A DNA stretch of 37,874 nt from Desulfomonilaceae bacterium (GCA_031082285.1 JAVHLK010000032.1:1-37874); one strand, 5' to 3'. Positions 30,055-37,874 are shown, numbered from the stretch's first letter. Notes: a model not told the origin generated them from the letters alone. Translations and numbers: made by a program.

Positions 30055-30840
30055 TCACTTGTCAGCGGATTTGGAAAAACCGTAGACCGCGTCCAGTGCG
30101 GCGAACGGGCTCACCTGTGCACCGTAGTGGGAAATGGGATATCGGATCCCTTTCTTGTAGAGCGTTTCCAGATTGGTGAGGATTCGTCGGCAATCAGAGA
30201 CCGGCAATCCTATCGCGAGTTCGTCGTCCGCCGCATGGCCGAACCGACGTTCACCGTAACAGGGTATGGAGAGCGCGGGAACCTGATCCACAAAGCACCG
30301 ACCGATGACGTCCGAGCACGAACCTTCGCCGACTGAATAGAACACGAGACGCTCGAACCGATCGTATTGGATCGCGTTTACCATGAGCGACATCTGGGCG
30401 GGGTTACCGTAAATAATCACGATATCGGGTATGAACGGGTCGTAGGCGGTGGGTGCCAGCATGAACGCGTTGTATTTCCCGACCGGAATACGCTGCATTA
30501 TCGCTTCGCAGTGGGCCGCGTCCTCCTTTTTTTCCAGCCACACGGTACTTCTCATGGTACCGTCGGTCACGAACTCGGGGAGTTCGGCCAGGCCGAGAAC
30601 GCTCGCACACCCCGGTGTGACCAGATCGTCGGCTGTGCCCCCGACGGACCAGTCAAAGGTCCGTACGATCGTGATCAACTGACACAATGACAGCTTTTCC
30701 TGCGGACGTCGGATCCACGGATTGGCGGAAAGATCGGCCGGATCTTCGATAAGCTTGAGCCCCACGGGGAACGTCTTCAGACGCAAGTAATGCTCCATGC
30801 TGCGAGTCCATGCGGACCACTTGATCTCTTGAGGATTCAT
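30055..30840 (-). CDS. DUF169 family protein
   Basis: The 261-residue soluble protein fits DUF169: an N-terminal helix with YLRLKTFPVGLKLIED, KLSLCQLITIVR, the Cys-bearing VTPGCASVLGL, PTAYDPFIPDIVIIYGNPAQMSLMVNA, GEGSCSDVIGRCFVDQVPALSIPCYGERRFG and a closing DDELAIGLP. DUF169 proteins are frequent in anaerobes and methanogens and have no established biochemical role. It is convergent with the dehydratase-like gene (34 bp between stops) and is the last gene of a minus-strand run with PHP and DUF2889-like genes. Four conserved-looking Cys suggest metal or cluster binding (inference). Confidence 0.85.
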   Translation of the reverse strand: MNPQEIKWSAWTRSMEHYLRLKTFPVGLKLIEDPADLSANPWIRRPQEKLSLCQLITIVRTFDWSVGGTADDLVTPGCASVLGLAELPEFVTDGTMRSTVWLEKKEDAAHCEAIMQRIPVGKYNAFMLAPTAYDPFIPDIVIIYGNPAQMSLMVNAIQYDRFERLVFYSVGEGSCSDVIGRCFVDQVPALSIPCYGERRFGHAADDELAIGLPVSDCRRILTNLETLYKKGIRYPISHYGAQVSPFAALDAVYGFSKSADK

Positions 30841-30953
30841 CTTGGTTACCTCTTCCTGTGAAGGGGAGCGTGAAAGTATATGTTACACTCCATGATTCTA
30901 CCGGGAAAAACATTGTGAACAGGAGTAGGGGGGCGGAAAAGAAGACCCCTCGG

Positions 30954-31580
30954 CTATTTTCTCTTTTCGATGGTGTGTCGGCCGCTGAGAATCGCCTCCA
31001 CAAGGCTGCGTTCGTCTTCTATGTAGTCCTCGAAAACCGTTACGCAGGTACCCACCCCCACCGTTCGGTGTGCATCGCTCCCACCGACTTTGAGAAGCCC
31101 CATGGCTCCGGCCACCTTGCCGGCGAATTCGTTTTCTTCGTCGGTCACGAGCCCGTTGCAGACTTCAAGCCCGTGAACGTGCGAAAATGTCGGATTTTCC
31201 ATGGCGGAATCGAGGTCCATGCTCAACGCGCCGAAACCGAACAGGAGAAAACCTCGGAACGGATGGGCCGCGATGGCCACGCCGCCCGCGGCATCAACTT
31301 TCCGTTTCAGTTCCGCCGGGGTGATTATACCGTCCGGTTCCTCGTCCAGGCCGAACACGATGATGTCGCCGCCGGTAGTGGTGATTTCCACTCCCCTGAA
31401 GACCGCCAGACCGTGCTTGTCGCTCAAGGCCTTCGCGTCTTCCGGTCTCCATATTTTGTTGTGCTCGGTGATACAGATTCCGTCCAACCTCGCCCTCTTG
31501 GCCTCTGTCATAAGCTCGTCGGGGCTCATATGGCTGCACGGAGAATAGGCCGTCGTATGAATATGCAGGTCGATGTCCAT
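30954..31580 (-). CDS. PHP-domain phosphoesterase
   Basis: The 208-residue protein is a complete stand-alone PHP domain with every metal-binding motif: DLHIHT at the N-terminus, ITEHN near 39, FRGVEITT near 65, AIAAHPF near 102 and GGSDAH near 167. PHP proteins hydrolyse phosphoesters (nucleotides, histidinol-phosphate, sugar 1,2-cyclic phosphates); the substrate here is not evident. It follows the DUF2889-like gene by 21 bp and precedes DUF169 by 113 bp on the same strand. Confidence 0.92.
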   Translation of the reverse strand: MDIDLHIHTTAYSPCSHMSPDELMTEAKRARLDGICITEHNKIWRPEDAKALSDKHGLAVFRGVEITTTGGDIIVFGLDEEPDGIITPAELKRKVDAAGGVAIAAHPFRGFLLFGFGALSMDLDSAMENPTFSHVHGLEVCNGLVTDEENEFAGKVAGAMGLLKVGGSDAHRTVGVGTCVTVFEDYIEDERSLVEAILSGRHTIEKRK

Positions 31581-31601
31581 AAATGCGATCGATTCCCTCG
31601 T

Positions 31602-32051
31602 CTAGCGGAGCTGAAGGTACCCCCTCAGGTCGGGATAGCGTTGATGAAAGTCCTCGACGAAACTTCTCCGGTCGAGGTCGGGGGTGTTCTCCAGGGCCGC
31701 CTTCAACTCACGAGCGAGTTCCGCCCGTGCCAGCGCCCGGCAACAGTCCACCATGAGTATGGCCATGTGTCGGCATCCGTACCGGCCAATTTCTTTCTTA
31801 ATCTTTCCATCGAGTTCCGAGTCGATCTTCCAGCCTTCAGCCCGGGTGAACACATCCTTTGCACGCGGACATCTGCCGGTCGTGAACCGCTTCATTCTGG
31901 TTTGCACGGACTCGATGGTGAGGCTCGGCCAATCGACCGAAATCTCACATGCCATGGCGTAGAGTTCGTCCTCCAATACGCCGCTCACGACGCGACGATC
32001 CTCTCCTTGTCTCTGAACTCCCACGCTCTTGCAACGCGAATACTCGAGCAT
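31602..32051 (-). CDS. DUF2889-like protein, paralogue 2
   Basis: The 149-residue protein aligns end to end with the neighbouring protein encoded at 32167-32676. Its WKIDSELDGKIKKEIGRYGCRHMAILMVDCCRAL block parallels LVGVRVGPGMTKIVRGVIGG...LVLEAMEML there, and both follow the DUF2889 pattern of a beta-rich start and the motif G-C-x-H near the C-terminal helix. This copy keeps Cys and His (GCRHMAIL); the other has GSNRAAEL. The ribosome-binding site AAGGAG is 5 nt upstream of ATG 32051. Function is unknown; several DUF2889 proteins occur near anaerobic acyl-CoA or aromatic pathways, which fits the adjacent dehydratase-like gene (inference). Confidence 0.6.
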   Translation of the reverse strand: MLEYSRCKSVGVQRQGEDRRVVSGVLEDELYAMACEISVDWPSLTIESVQTRMKRFTTGRCPRAKDVFTRAEGWKIDSELDGKIKKEIGRYGCRHMAILMVDCCRALARAELARELKAALENTPDLDRRSFVEDFHQRYPDLRGYLQLR

Positions 32052-32166
32052 TGTTACTCCTTATCGTCGGATCGTATTGCCGACGAGCGCCATGCCCGTT
32101 CCATGCTTGGCGGGAAGGTCTCGGATCGGGCATTCCAGGTACGGATCGGGCCCTCGTCGGAGGATA

Positions 32167-32676
32167 TCAAAGATCTCGAAACGCCGCGCAGCTGTCCTTC
32201 AGTCGTGGATTACCGGCCATCTTGCGGACCATGTCGTCCTCTATCACTACATCGTTCACGAAGACCTTGGGTCCGTCGTCTTCGGCCCTGTACGGCACAC
32301 CGGCCATTGCTGCGGCTTTTCTCAGCTCCGGCACGGTGATGGAATTCACCAGCATTTCCATTGCCTCAAGAACCAGCTCGGCGGCTCGATTCGATCCATC
32401 AGGACCGCCGATCACTCCGCGGACGATCTTGGTCATGCCCGGCCCGACGCGAACGCCGACGAGCTTCTCGGAGAGGGGCGTCAAGTCGGACGCAAGACCC
32501 AGTACATCCCGTTTCACGTCCAGGACGGCCCGCCGTATGTCGAGAGCCGGACCTTTCACGTCCAAGGTCACCTCAATGGAAAAGAGGTTGTCGTCGGAAC
32601 GTTGGGTGATACGCCAGAGGCCCTTTTCCAGAGCCTCTACGGTCGTAAGGTTATTCATCTGAAAGTCAAGTATCAC
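32167..32676 (-). CDS. DUF2889-like protein, paralogue 1
   Basis: The 169-residue protein shows the DUF2889-like order: FSIEVTLDVKGPALDIRRAVLDVKRD (N-terminal beta part), LVGVRVGPGMTKIVRGVIGG and a helical segment RAAELVLEAMEMLVNS, then a C-terminal tail. Relative to the family it lacks the Cys-His pair that its paralogue keeps. GTG 32676 is chosen as start because GAGGA lies 4 nt upstream; ATG 32658 lacks one. It heads the minus-strand run DUF2889-DUF2889-PHP-DUF169, and a perfect 14-bp palindrome lies 15 bp upstream. Confidence 0.55.
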   Translation of the reverse strand: MILDFQMNNLTTVEALEKGLWRITQRSDDNLFSIEVTLDVKGPALDIRRAVLDVKRDVLGLASDLTPLSEKLVGVRVGPGMTKIVRGVIGGPDGSNRAAELVLEAMEMLVNSITVPELRKAAAMAGVPYRAEDDGPKVFVNDVVIEDDMVRKMAGNPRLKDSCAAFRDL

Positions 32677-32691
32677 CGATTCCTCGCTTTC

Positions 32692-32705
32692 AATGCGTAC
32701 GCATT
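32692..32705. promoter_or_regulatory. Perfect 14-bp palindrome, candidate operator
   Basis: AATGCGTACGCATT is self-complementary and lies 15 bp ahead of the first DUF2889-like gene. Only weak promoter matches occur upstream (TTGACG or TTGACT with poor -10). Its site between promoter region and start would suit a repressor. Confidence 0.45.
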
Positions 32706-32819
32706 ACTGATGTGTGGGCTTTCTTGAAGGATGGTCCGGAAGAAAATAGCGTCAACAGTGTGTGACTTTCCCGCCCAAAAGTCAAGCGCCCATATCGGCA
32801 TCGATTCATCAGTCGCCGC

Positions 32820-34340
32820 CTACACGATTGTCGCCTTGACGTCGTCCGCGGCTTCATGGTCCAAGAGGACCTCGGTGCCGTCTTGTCGAACCAAACACCA
32901 GGCGGTTCCGCCCAGGGACCGTGGTCCCACTCGAACCGACTCGCCGGCCTCGATCCCCAGCCGCTCAGCCGTGGGACCGACCGATTCGATCCTGACCGTC
33001 ATCCCCTCCCGCAACTCGCTGATCGTGCACATGCCGCCGGCAAAACAGGCATTGACGGTCGGTGGAATCTCGGATCCGTGAGGGTCGTGCTCAGGATGAC
33101 CGAGCAGATCGTCCAGATACGCGACCGACTCCGGGTCGTGCACGTGTTCCAGCACGTGTGCCCTCCGATGCAAGTCTGCAACGGGCATGCCCACGTGTTT
33201 GAGATAGGTTTCCCAAAGACGGTGCGCGCGCAGAATCCGGCGTGCTTCCCGTTCACCGGCTTCCGTGAGCGTGACCCCATCGCGGTTCTTAGACAAGAGT
33301 CCTTCTCTGACCATGGATCTGAGAGCGCCGGCAACCCCGTCGCGGGACTCTTTCAGATAATCGCTTATGGCAGCCATTGAGACCGGAGAACCTCCGCCTC
33401 GCATCACCGTTGCCAGTACGTCCTCCATCAGCTGCTGGGGAACCATTCGTGTCCGGCGAATCCAGTTGGCCAGCATCCCGTATCTTGGGGCCGCCACCAG
33501 CACGACGAGAAACTGAAACGTGCAGAAGAGCATCACGGCTCCCCCGCCGGAAGAATCGAGCCACATGCAGAGGTAAAGCCCGCCGGTGACGCTGGTGACC
33601 CCGAAGACGGCCGCCAGAATCATCATACGGTCCAGCCTGTCGCAGAGAAGATACGCGGTGGCGGCAGGCGTGATCAACAGCCCCACCACGAGAATGACGC
33701 CGACCATGCTCACCGCACTCACCACCACGAGTGAAACGCACGTCGTCAACGCGTAGTCTATCAGGACAACGGGCATACCCAGGGATGCCGCCATGATGGG
33801 GTCGAAGCTCGTAAGTTGAAAGTAACGATAGAAGAGCACGACGACCGAGAGTACAAGTGCCGCGGCTATTGCCGCGACCCAGAGGTCCGAGTCCGCCACG
33901 CCCAGTACGTCGCCCATAATGAAATGCACGAGATCGATGTGGACGTAATTGCGGAATATGGAAACCAGGACCACTCCGGCCGCGAAGACCCCCGTGTACA
34001 TGATCCCGATTGCCGTGTCGTCCTTGATTCTCGACACCCGCGACACGAACCCGATGGAAGCAACCGTCACGACCGCGGCAATGAGCGACCCGATGAGCAT
34101 GGACGGGGCATGAGCTTCGACGGCAAAGAGGAGTTTCATGAACAGGTACCCGCCGGCTACGCCCGCAATCATCGCGTGGGAAAGTGCGTCGCCGAGGAAA
34201 GCCATCCGGCGAAGAATCACCAAACAGCCCACCACGCTGCACACGATCGCGGCCACGGATCCGCCGAGCAGGGCCTTCTGAAAGAAGGTTTGTCCCAGGG
34301 GATCTGCAAATGCGTGAAAGATCTGCTCAAACACGTGCAT
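32820..34340 (-). CDS. Metal ABC transporter permease fused to DtxR-type regulator and FeoA-like domain
   Basis: The 506-residue protein has three parts. Residues 1-290 are an ABC-3 (TroC/ZnuB) permease with about eight membrane helices, including RRMAFLGDALSHAMIAG and GVILVVGLLITPAATAYLL. Residues ~302-360 are a winged helix (MEDVLATVMRGG...ALRSMVREGLLSKNRDGVTLTEAG). Residues 361-422 are a DtxR/MntR dimerisation region with H373, E377 and H395-VLEHVH, ending GHPEHDPHGSEIPP, and 437-506 is a FeoA/SH3-like domain. It imports Mn, Zn or Fe with the ATPase and binding protein upstream and may sense the metal directly. The start at 34340 overlaps the ATPase stop by 14 bp; a longer open frame inside the ATPase gene is not coding. 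Confidence 0.9.
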   Translation of the reverse strand: MHVFEQIFHAFADPLGQTFFQKALLGGSVAAIVCSVVGCLVILRRMAFLGDALSHAMIAGVAGGYLFMKLLFAVEAHAPSMLIGSLIAAVVTVASIGFVSRVSRIKDDTAIGIMYTGVFAAGVVLVSIFRNYVHIDLVHFIMGDVLGVADSDLWVAAIAAALVLSVVVLFYRYFQLTSFDPIMAASLGMPVVLIDYALTTCVSLVVVSAVSMVGVILVVGLLITPAATAYLLCDRLDRMMILAAVFGVTSVTGGLYLCMWLDSSGGGAVMLFCTFQFLVVLVAAPRYGMLANWIRRTRMVPQQLMEDVLATVMRGGGSPVSMAAISDYLKESRDGVAGALRSMVREGLLSKNRDGVTLTEAGEREARRILRAHRLWETYLKHVGMPVADLHRRAHVLEHVHDPESVAYLDDLLGHPEHDPHGSEIPPTVNACFAGGMCTISELREGMTVRIESVGPTAERLGIEAGESVRVGPRSLGGTAWCLVRQDGTEVLLDHEAADDVKATIV

Positions 34341-35100
34341 TCTCCCGGCCCGGCAGATCCTGAAAGACCCGGAGCGTCCCTTCGTACACCTCACCGAGCA
34401 GTTCCGGGTTGAGAACTTGCACAGGGTCTCCGTACGCGTACAGACGCTGCTTGATGAGGACCAACTTGTCAAAGTATTCGGCTGCGGTCGCGAGATCGTG
34501 GTGTACGACGACGAGTGTTCTTCCGCTTGCCTTGGCACGGTCGAGTACGTCGAGGATCGCGCGTTCCGTGGCCGCATCCACACCTGCGAACGGTTCGTCA
34601 AGGAGCAGGATGTCGGCACCCTGGGCCAGGGCTCTTGCCATGAATACGCGTTGTTGCTGCCCGCCGGAAAGCCGGCCTATCTGCCGCTGTTGCAGATCAG
34701 ACATGCGGACCATCTCCAGGGCCTCGGCAACGATGCGACGGTCCTCCGCCGTGGGATCGCGCCACCAGGGAATGCGGCCGTACCGCCCCATCATCGCAAC
34801 TTCCTCTACGGTGATGGGGAAATCCCAATCGACCGCGCCTCGTTGCGGCACGTAGGCCACCTTTCCCTTGGCCGATTCGACGGTATCACCCTGAATAAGC
34901 ACTTTCCCAAAGTCGAACTTGACGAATCCGAGTATTGCCTTGATGAGCGTGGATTTTCCCGCGCCGTTTGGCCCGATTACACCGACGAGCAATCCGGGAT
35001 CAATGGAAAGGGTCACATCGAGCAGCGCCGGCCGGCAACCGAAACTTACGGTGAGGTTCTGAACTTCAATCGCGGGTACCCTGCCGGAGTCGTCACTCAT
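34327..35100 (-). CDS. Metal ABC transporter ATP-binding protein (TroB/ZnuC type)
   Basis: The 257-residue ATPase has Walker A GPNGAGKST near 42-50, Q-loop YVPQRGAVDWDFP, signature LSGGQQQR, Walker B ILLLDEPFAGVD and switch VVHHD. The VDWDFP segment after the Q-loop is typical of Mn/Zn/Fe chelate importers. It powers the fused permease encoded next (14-bp overlap) and itself overlaps the small membrane-anchored protein gene by 8 bp, so the operon is tightly coupled. Confidence 0.95.
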   Translation of the reverse strand: MSDDSGRVPAIEVQNLTVSFGCRPALLDVTLSIDPGLLVGVIGPNGAGKSTLIKAILGFVKFDFGKVLIQGDTVESAKGKVAYVPQRGAVDWDFPITVEEVAMMGRYGRIPWWRDPTAEDRRIVAEALEMVRMSDLQQRQIGRLSGGQQQRVFMARALAQGADILLLDEPFAGVDAATERAILDVLDRAKASGRTLVVVHHDLATAAEYFDKLVLIKQRLYAYGDPVQVLNPELLGEVYEGTLRVFQDLPGRENARV

Positions 35101-35596
35101 TATCGTGATCCTTTACCGCGGGTTCTTTTGCCAACGACACTTCGAACGAGGAGGCGATTCTTGATCCGGGTTCCGACCAGAAGGACCTGTCCGCGATCAA
35201 TTTCCCGTCGCGGAACAGCTGTGCGCGGATTGCGTACGACAGGTTCGCGTCGTCAAGAGGAGGATTTGCCTCGAGGTAGAATTCGTTTCGACCGTCGGTC
35301 AGTCCGGGAACCGGTTCCAGTTGAATCGGCTCCCCGGGGCGAACCCGGTCGGTACGCCGCAAGATCTCCTTACCGTTTACCTTGACGAGCAGTGCGGAAG
35401 CTTCGCGGTCATCGGTGCGAAGAGCGAACGGGTCGGGTTCGACCGGAAATGTGGTGGTGATTCGGAGCGCAAACGCGCCCTCGGCCGCGTGTAGTTCGTA
35501 CGACTCCCCGACAACCGCGGTTTCACGCGACTGCATGTACAGGGTCAGTCCTCCCATCAACGCAATCCAGATGACGACTACGAACGCGGGACGCAC
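35093..35596 (-). CDS. Membrane-anchored periplasmic protein of unknown function in metal-transport operon
   Basis: The 167-residue protein has one N-terminal membrane helix (PAFVVVIWIALMGGLTLYM) and a soluble, mostly beta-type domain with Asp/Glu-rich stretches; no Cys lipobox is seen, so it is probably a membrane-anchored periplasmic protein. I do not recognise a family. It sits between the binding protein (10 bp gap) and the ATPase (8-bp overlap), so it is an integral part of the operon; a role in metal delivery or in stabilising the binding protein is inference. Confidence 0.75.
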   Translation of the reverse strand: MRPAFVVVIWIALMGGLTLYMQSRETAVVGESYELHAAEGAFALRITTTFPVEPDPFALRTDDREASALLVKVNGKEILRRTDRVRPGEPIQLEPVPGLTDGRNEFYLEANPPLDDANLSYAIRAQLFRDGKLIADRSFWSEPGSRIASSFEVSLAKEPAVKDHDNE

Positions 35597-35606
35597 GGTT
35601 GACGCC

Positions 35607-36533
35607 TCATTTCAGTCCGTGAAGAATGGTGAGCACGTTTTCCCTCATCATACCGATATAGGTCTCCCCGGCCGAACCCTCCGGACCCATGGAATCCGAG
35701 TAGAGCCGGCCGCCGATCTTTACGCCCGCTTCACGCGCAATTTCACGGACGAGTTTCGGGTTTACGCTTGTTTCCACAAATACCGCCTTGACGTTAAGAT
35801 TTCTGATGGAATCGATGACCATCTTGCGACGCTCCGGAGTCATTCCGGCGCCAAGTTCGCTCCCTGTGGACCAGCCTACCGGTGCGTGATTCTTGAAGCC
35901 GTACTCGTTTGCAAAATAGTTGAACGCATCATGGCTGGTCACCAGGATTCTCCTATCCGGAGGGATCGCGTTGAATTGGGCCCGAATCCACGCATCGAGT
36001 ACTCGGAGCTGCTGCAGGTAGAGCTGTGCACGTGCCTCGTACTCACTCTTTTCTTCGGGGTCCAATTGCGACACCGCCCGGACGATGTTATTGACATAGA
36101 TTGCCGCGTTTCTCGGCGTGAACCATGCATGAGGGTCCCGTACCTTCATGCCCCCTTCGTCCAGGACGAGGGGTTCGAGGCCGTCGGTCGCGGTGACGAC
36201 CGGCTTGCCCGCGTCCTTGGCCAACGTGCCCATCCAGTTCTTGCCCTCCAAGTTTAATCCATTCTGGATGCACAGGTCGGCCTCCAAGGCAAGTCGAGCA
36301 TCGTTCGGCGTCGGCATGTACGTGTGTGGATCGGCTCCCGCTCCGAGCAGCGAAACCACTCGGCACCGATCGCCGACGATTTGACGAGTGAAATCAGCCA
36401 ACTGAGTTGTGGAACAGAGGATGAAGGGTTTGTTGCGCGACGGGTCCTGGGACGCCGAAGCGGTAAGGAGCGGCGAAGCGGCCGAAATGAGGCCGATGAC
36501 GAGCATTGCGAGGAATTGACGACTCAAGGACAC
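35607..36533 (-). CDS. Metal ABC transporter substrate-binding protein (TroA/ZnuA type)
   Basis: The 308-residue protein starts with a signal peptide (MSLSRQFLAMLVIGLISAAS...). Cluster-9 ligands are all present: H70 in ADPHTY, H135 in RDPHAW, H201 in VTSHDAF and D280 in LYSDSMG. This His-His-His-Asp set matches TroA (Zn or Mn) rather than the His-His-Glu-Asp set of PsaA/MntC. It lacks the long His-rich loop of ZnuA. It is the first gene of the operon TroA-unknown-ATPase-permease/DtxR, transcribed away from the CDF exporter 309 bp to the right. Candidate -10 TATACT (36607-36602, minus) has no good -35. Confidence 0.93.
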   Translation of the reverse strand: MSLSRQFLAMLVIGLISAASPLLTASASQDPSRNKPFILCSTTQLADFTRQIVGDRCRVVSLLGAGADPHTYMPTPNDARLALEADLCIQNGLNLEGKNWMGTLAKDAGKPVVTATDGLEPLVLDEGGMKVRDPHAWFTPRNAAIYVNNIVRAVSQLDPEEKSEYEARAQLYLQQLRVLDAWIRAQFNAIPPDRRILVTSHDAFNYFANEYGFKNHAPVGWSTGSELGAGMTPERRKMVIDSIRNLNVKAVFVETSVNPKLVREIAREAGVKIGGRLYSDSMGPEGSAGETYIGMMRENVLTILHGLK

Positions 36534-36842
36534 ACTCCCTTTCGTTTAATTTAATGGTCCTCATGACGTCCGTCCCGTTTTCGGGCACGCGGCGAAGTCA
36601 TAGTATACATGGTCTCACACCGGAATTCAGCCCCCAATTCTTACGGCACGTCGCGGGAGTCGACGAGCAACGACGTCGGTCCGACCCGGAACTCCGGATC
36701 GCACCGTATACCTCGACGGTACACGGTATGCGATTCCCGGCATGCTTGCAGACCGATGATTATGTATCTAAAATAGACGGTCCCGTACTCGGAGGATCTT
36801 ATGGCAGGTGAAGACGGGAGGTGTCCGGCGGAGGACTGATGC
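36534..36842. promoter_or_regulatory. Divergent intergenic region between metal importer and CDF exporter
   Basis: On the plus strand TTGCAG (36746-36751) and TAAAAT (36769-36774) are 17 nt apart, a good promoter for the CDF gene. On the minus strand TATACT (36607-36602) is a possible -10 for the importer. I looked for a Zur or DtxR/MntR palindrome and found none convincing; the rest holds no gene. Confidence 0.6.
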
Positions 36843-37796
36843 ATGGGACATGACCACAAGCACGGCATGGATGGGGAGAGAAGCGGCGAGAAACGTTTGC
36901 TCATCGTCCTGTTCATCACGGCCGGTTACATGATCGTCGAGGTGATAGGGGGGCTGTGGTTCAACTCACTCGCGCTGCTCGCCGACGCGGGGCATATGCT
37001 GTCGGATGTCATGGCTCAGGGGCTTGCATACGCCGCGATCCGCATCGGAAGACGTTCGCCTACCGAAAGGCTGACCTACGGTTTCAAGCGGACCGAGATT
37101 CTTGCCGCACTCTGGAACGGTCTCGCCCTCTGGGCCATCGTCGCGGTCATCTTCTACGAGGCGTGGCACCGATTCTTCAATCCCGCGCCGGTCGTCGGGA
37201 AAGGCATGCTGATTGTGGCCGCGGTAGGGCTCGCGGTCAATCTGTGCATGGCCGGTATTCTCATGAGGGATCGACATGCAAGTCTCAACGTGAGAGGAGT
37301 CTTCCTCCACGTGATCTCAGACGCACTGGGTTCGGTGGGGGCAATCGTCGCAGCAATCGTTATCCTCACAACCGGCCTGTACATTGCCGACCCGATGGTC
37401 AGCGTGTTCATAGGGGTGCTGATCCTCTATTCGTCGTGGGGACTGATACGCGAGTCGGTAAACGTGCTCATGGAAGGCGTGCCGTTCGGAATGGACATCA
37501 CCGAGGTTGAACGGGCCATGCTGGCGCGGGCCGGCGTCTGCTGTATCCACGATCTCCACGTGTGGACCATCTCGAGCAGGCGAATCGCACTCTCCGCACA
37601 CGTGGTCCTTGCCGATTCGGAAACGGATCGGGACGGCATCGTCAGGGACTTGAGAACTGTTCTGCGTGACGAATTCAACATCGGCCATATTACCATCCAG
37701 GCCGAAACCACCCACGACATTCCACAGGACGAGTCGAGCGTGCACTGTCGTCCCGGAACCGAATGCCGTTTCAATGACCGGCTCCGGACCGAATGA
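36843..37796 (+). CDS. Cation diffusion facilitator (zinc/divalent metal exporter)
   Basis: The 317-residue protein has an N-terminal His-rich tag (GHDHKHG), six membrane helices and the two transport-site motifs H-x3-D: LLADAGHMLSD in TM2 and HVISDALGSVG in TM5, the His-Asp/His-Asp set of zinc-selective ZitB/CzcD types. The C-terminal cytosolic domain (CIHDLHVWTISSRRIALSAHVVL) is typical. It exports Zn2+ (or Co/Cd) against protons. GGAGG lies 8 nt before ATG 36843, with a promoter upstream. Its location opposite a TroA-type importer operon suggests joint metal control. Confidence 0.95.
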   Translation: MGHDHKHGMDGERSGEKRLLIVLFITAGYMIVEVIGGLWFNSLALLADAGHMLSDVMAQGLAYAAIRIGRRSPTERLTYGFKRTEILAALWNGLALWAIVAVIFYEAWHRFFNPAPVVGKGMLIVAAVGLAVNLCMAGILMRDRHASLNVRGVFLHVISDALGSVGAIVAAIVILTTGLYIADPMVSVFIGVLILYSSWGLIRESVNVLMEGVPFGMDITEVERAMLARAGVCCIHDLHVWTISSRRIALSAHVVLADSETDRDGIVRDLRTVLRDEFNIGHITIQAETTHDIPQDESSVHCRPGTECRFNDRLRTE

Positions 37797-37874
37797 TCAC
37801 GGCTCCATGGAAGGATTCGCCACGGTCCGGTTGCCGGGGAAGTCCTATCCGGACAGGTGAAGAAAATCACTGAA

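Noticed and set aside
30858-32339. 493-codon plus-strand frame
   Set aside because: Antisense to PHP and DUF2889-like genes; no recognisable domain.
34341-34619. 93-residue N-terminal extension of the fused permease
   Set aside because: It lies wholly within the ATPase gene and is Ser/Thr/Arg low-complexity; ATG 34340 begins the membrane domain.
36534-36842. Zur or MntR operator between importer and exporter
   Set aside because: No palindrome close to the known consensus could be identified; GTATAC at 36604-36609 is too short.

Overview
The window (about 38 kb, GC-rich) reads like a chromosomal segment of an anaerobic bacterium, most likely a Desulfobacterota/deltaproteobacterial lineage. 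This rests on the gene mix: a molybdopterin enzyme with an Fe-S partner, a 4-hydroxybutyryl-CoA-dehydratase-like radical Fe-S flavoprotein, two B12/radical-SAM type enzymes, a DnaE2-type polymerase next to lexA, and many REP-like palindromes. The taxonomic inference is only moderately certain; there is no rRNA to anchor it.

Region 1-4.4 kb is accessory. A cas3 gene enters from the left edge (minus strand; HD domain and Walker A visible). A two-repeat, one-spacer CRISPR remnant of the type I-E sequence class with a 62-nt period sits just upstream of it. A 3' fragment of tRNA-Phe plus its terminator (1785-1879) and the intact tRNA-Phe (4276-4351) are in the same orientation and bracket a 2.4 kb segment. 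That segment holds a ribbon-helix-helix protein, a stand-alone receiver protein behind a dyad-overlapped promoter, and a Spy/CpxP-like periplasmic protein.

Region 4.4-12 kb is minus-strand. It contains a translationally coupled MoxR AAA+ ATPase / TraB-like protein pair with a strong promoter; hemW; and a MotA/ExbB-like and MotB/OmpA-like pair with long coiled coils that resembles the ZorAB motor unit but lacks ZorC/ZorD. A MarR regulator (11910-12356, plus) is followed by a 4Fe-4S protein and a molybdopterin oxidoreductase. Two near-identical candidate operators precede marR and this operon. A perfect 26-bp inverted repeat lies between the two enzyme genes.

Region 16-28.4 kb is mostly housekeeping: scpA with an M50 protease, a Lys/Ala-rich protein, ispE and tRNA-Gln, a family-16-type methyltransferase flanked by copies of one repeat, a B12-binding radical SAM protein, a DnaE2-type polymerase whose C-terminal OB domain is a separate overlapping gene, lexA with a textbook self-operator, a GlsB/YeaQ membrane protein, a SAM hydrolase (DUF62) and comF.

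Region 28.5-32.7 kb holds the 4-hydroxybutyryl-CoA-dehydratase-like gene facing a minus-strand run of two DUF2889-like paralogues, a PHP phosphoesterase and a DUF169 protein, with a perfect 14-bp palindrome upstream. Region 32.8-37.8 kb is metal homeostasis: a TroA/ZnuA-type binding protein, a small membrane-anchored protein, an ABC ATPase and a permease fused to a DtxR-type regulator and a FeoA-like domain, divergent from a CDF zinc exporter. The best candidates for undescribed biology are the MoxR-TraB pair, the mini-CRISPR beside cas3, the ZorAB-like pair, and the DUF2889/PHP/DUF169 run beside the dehydratase.
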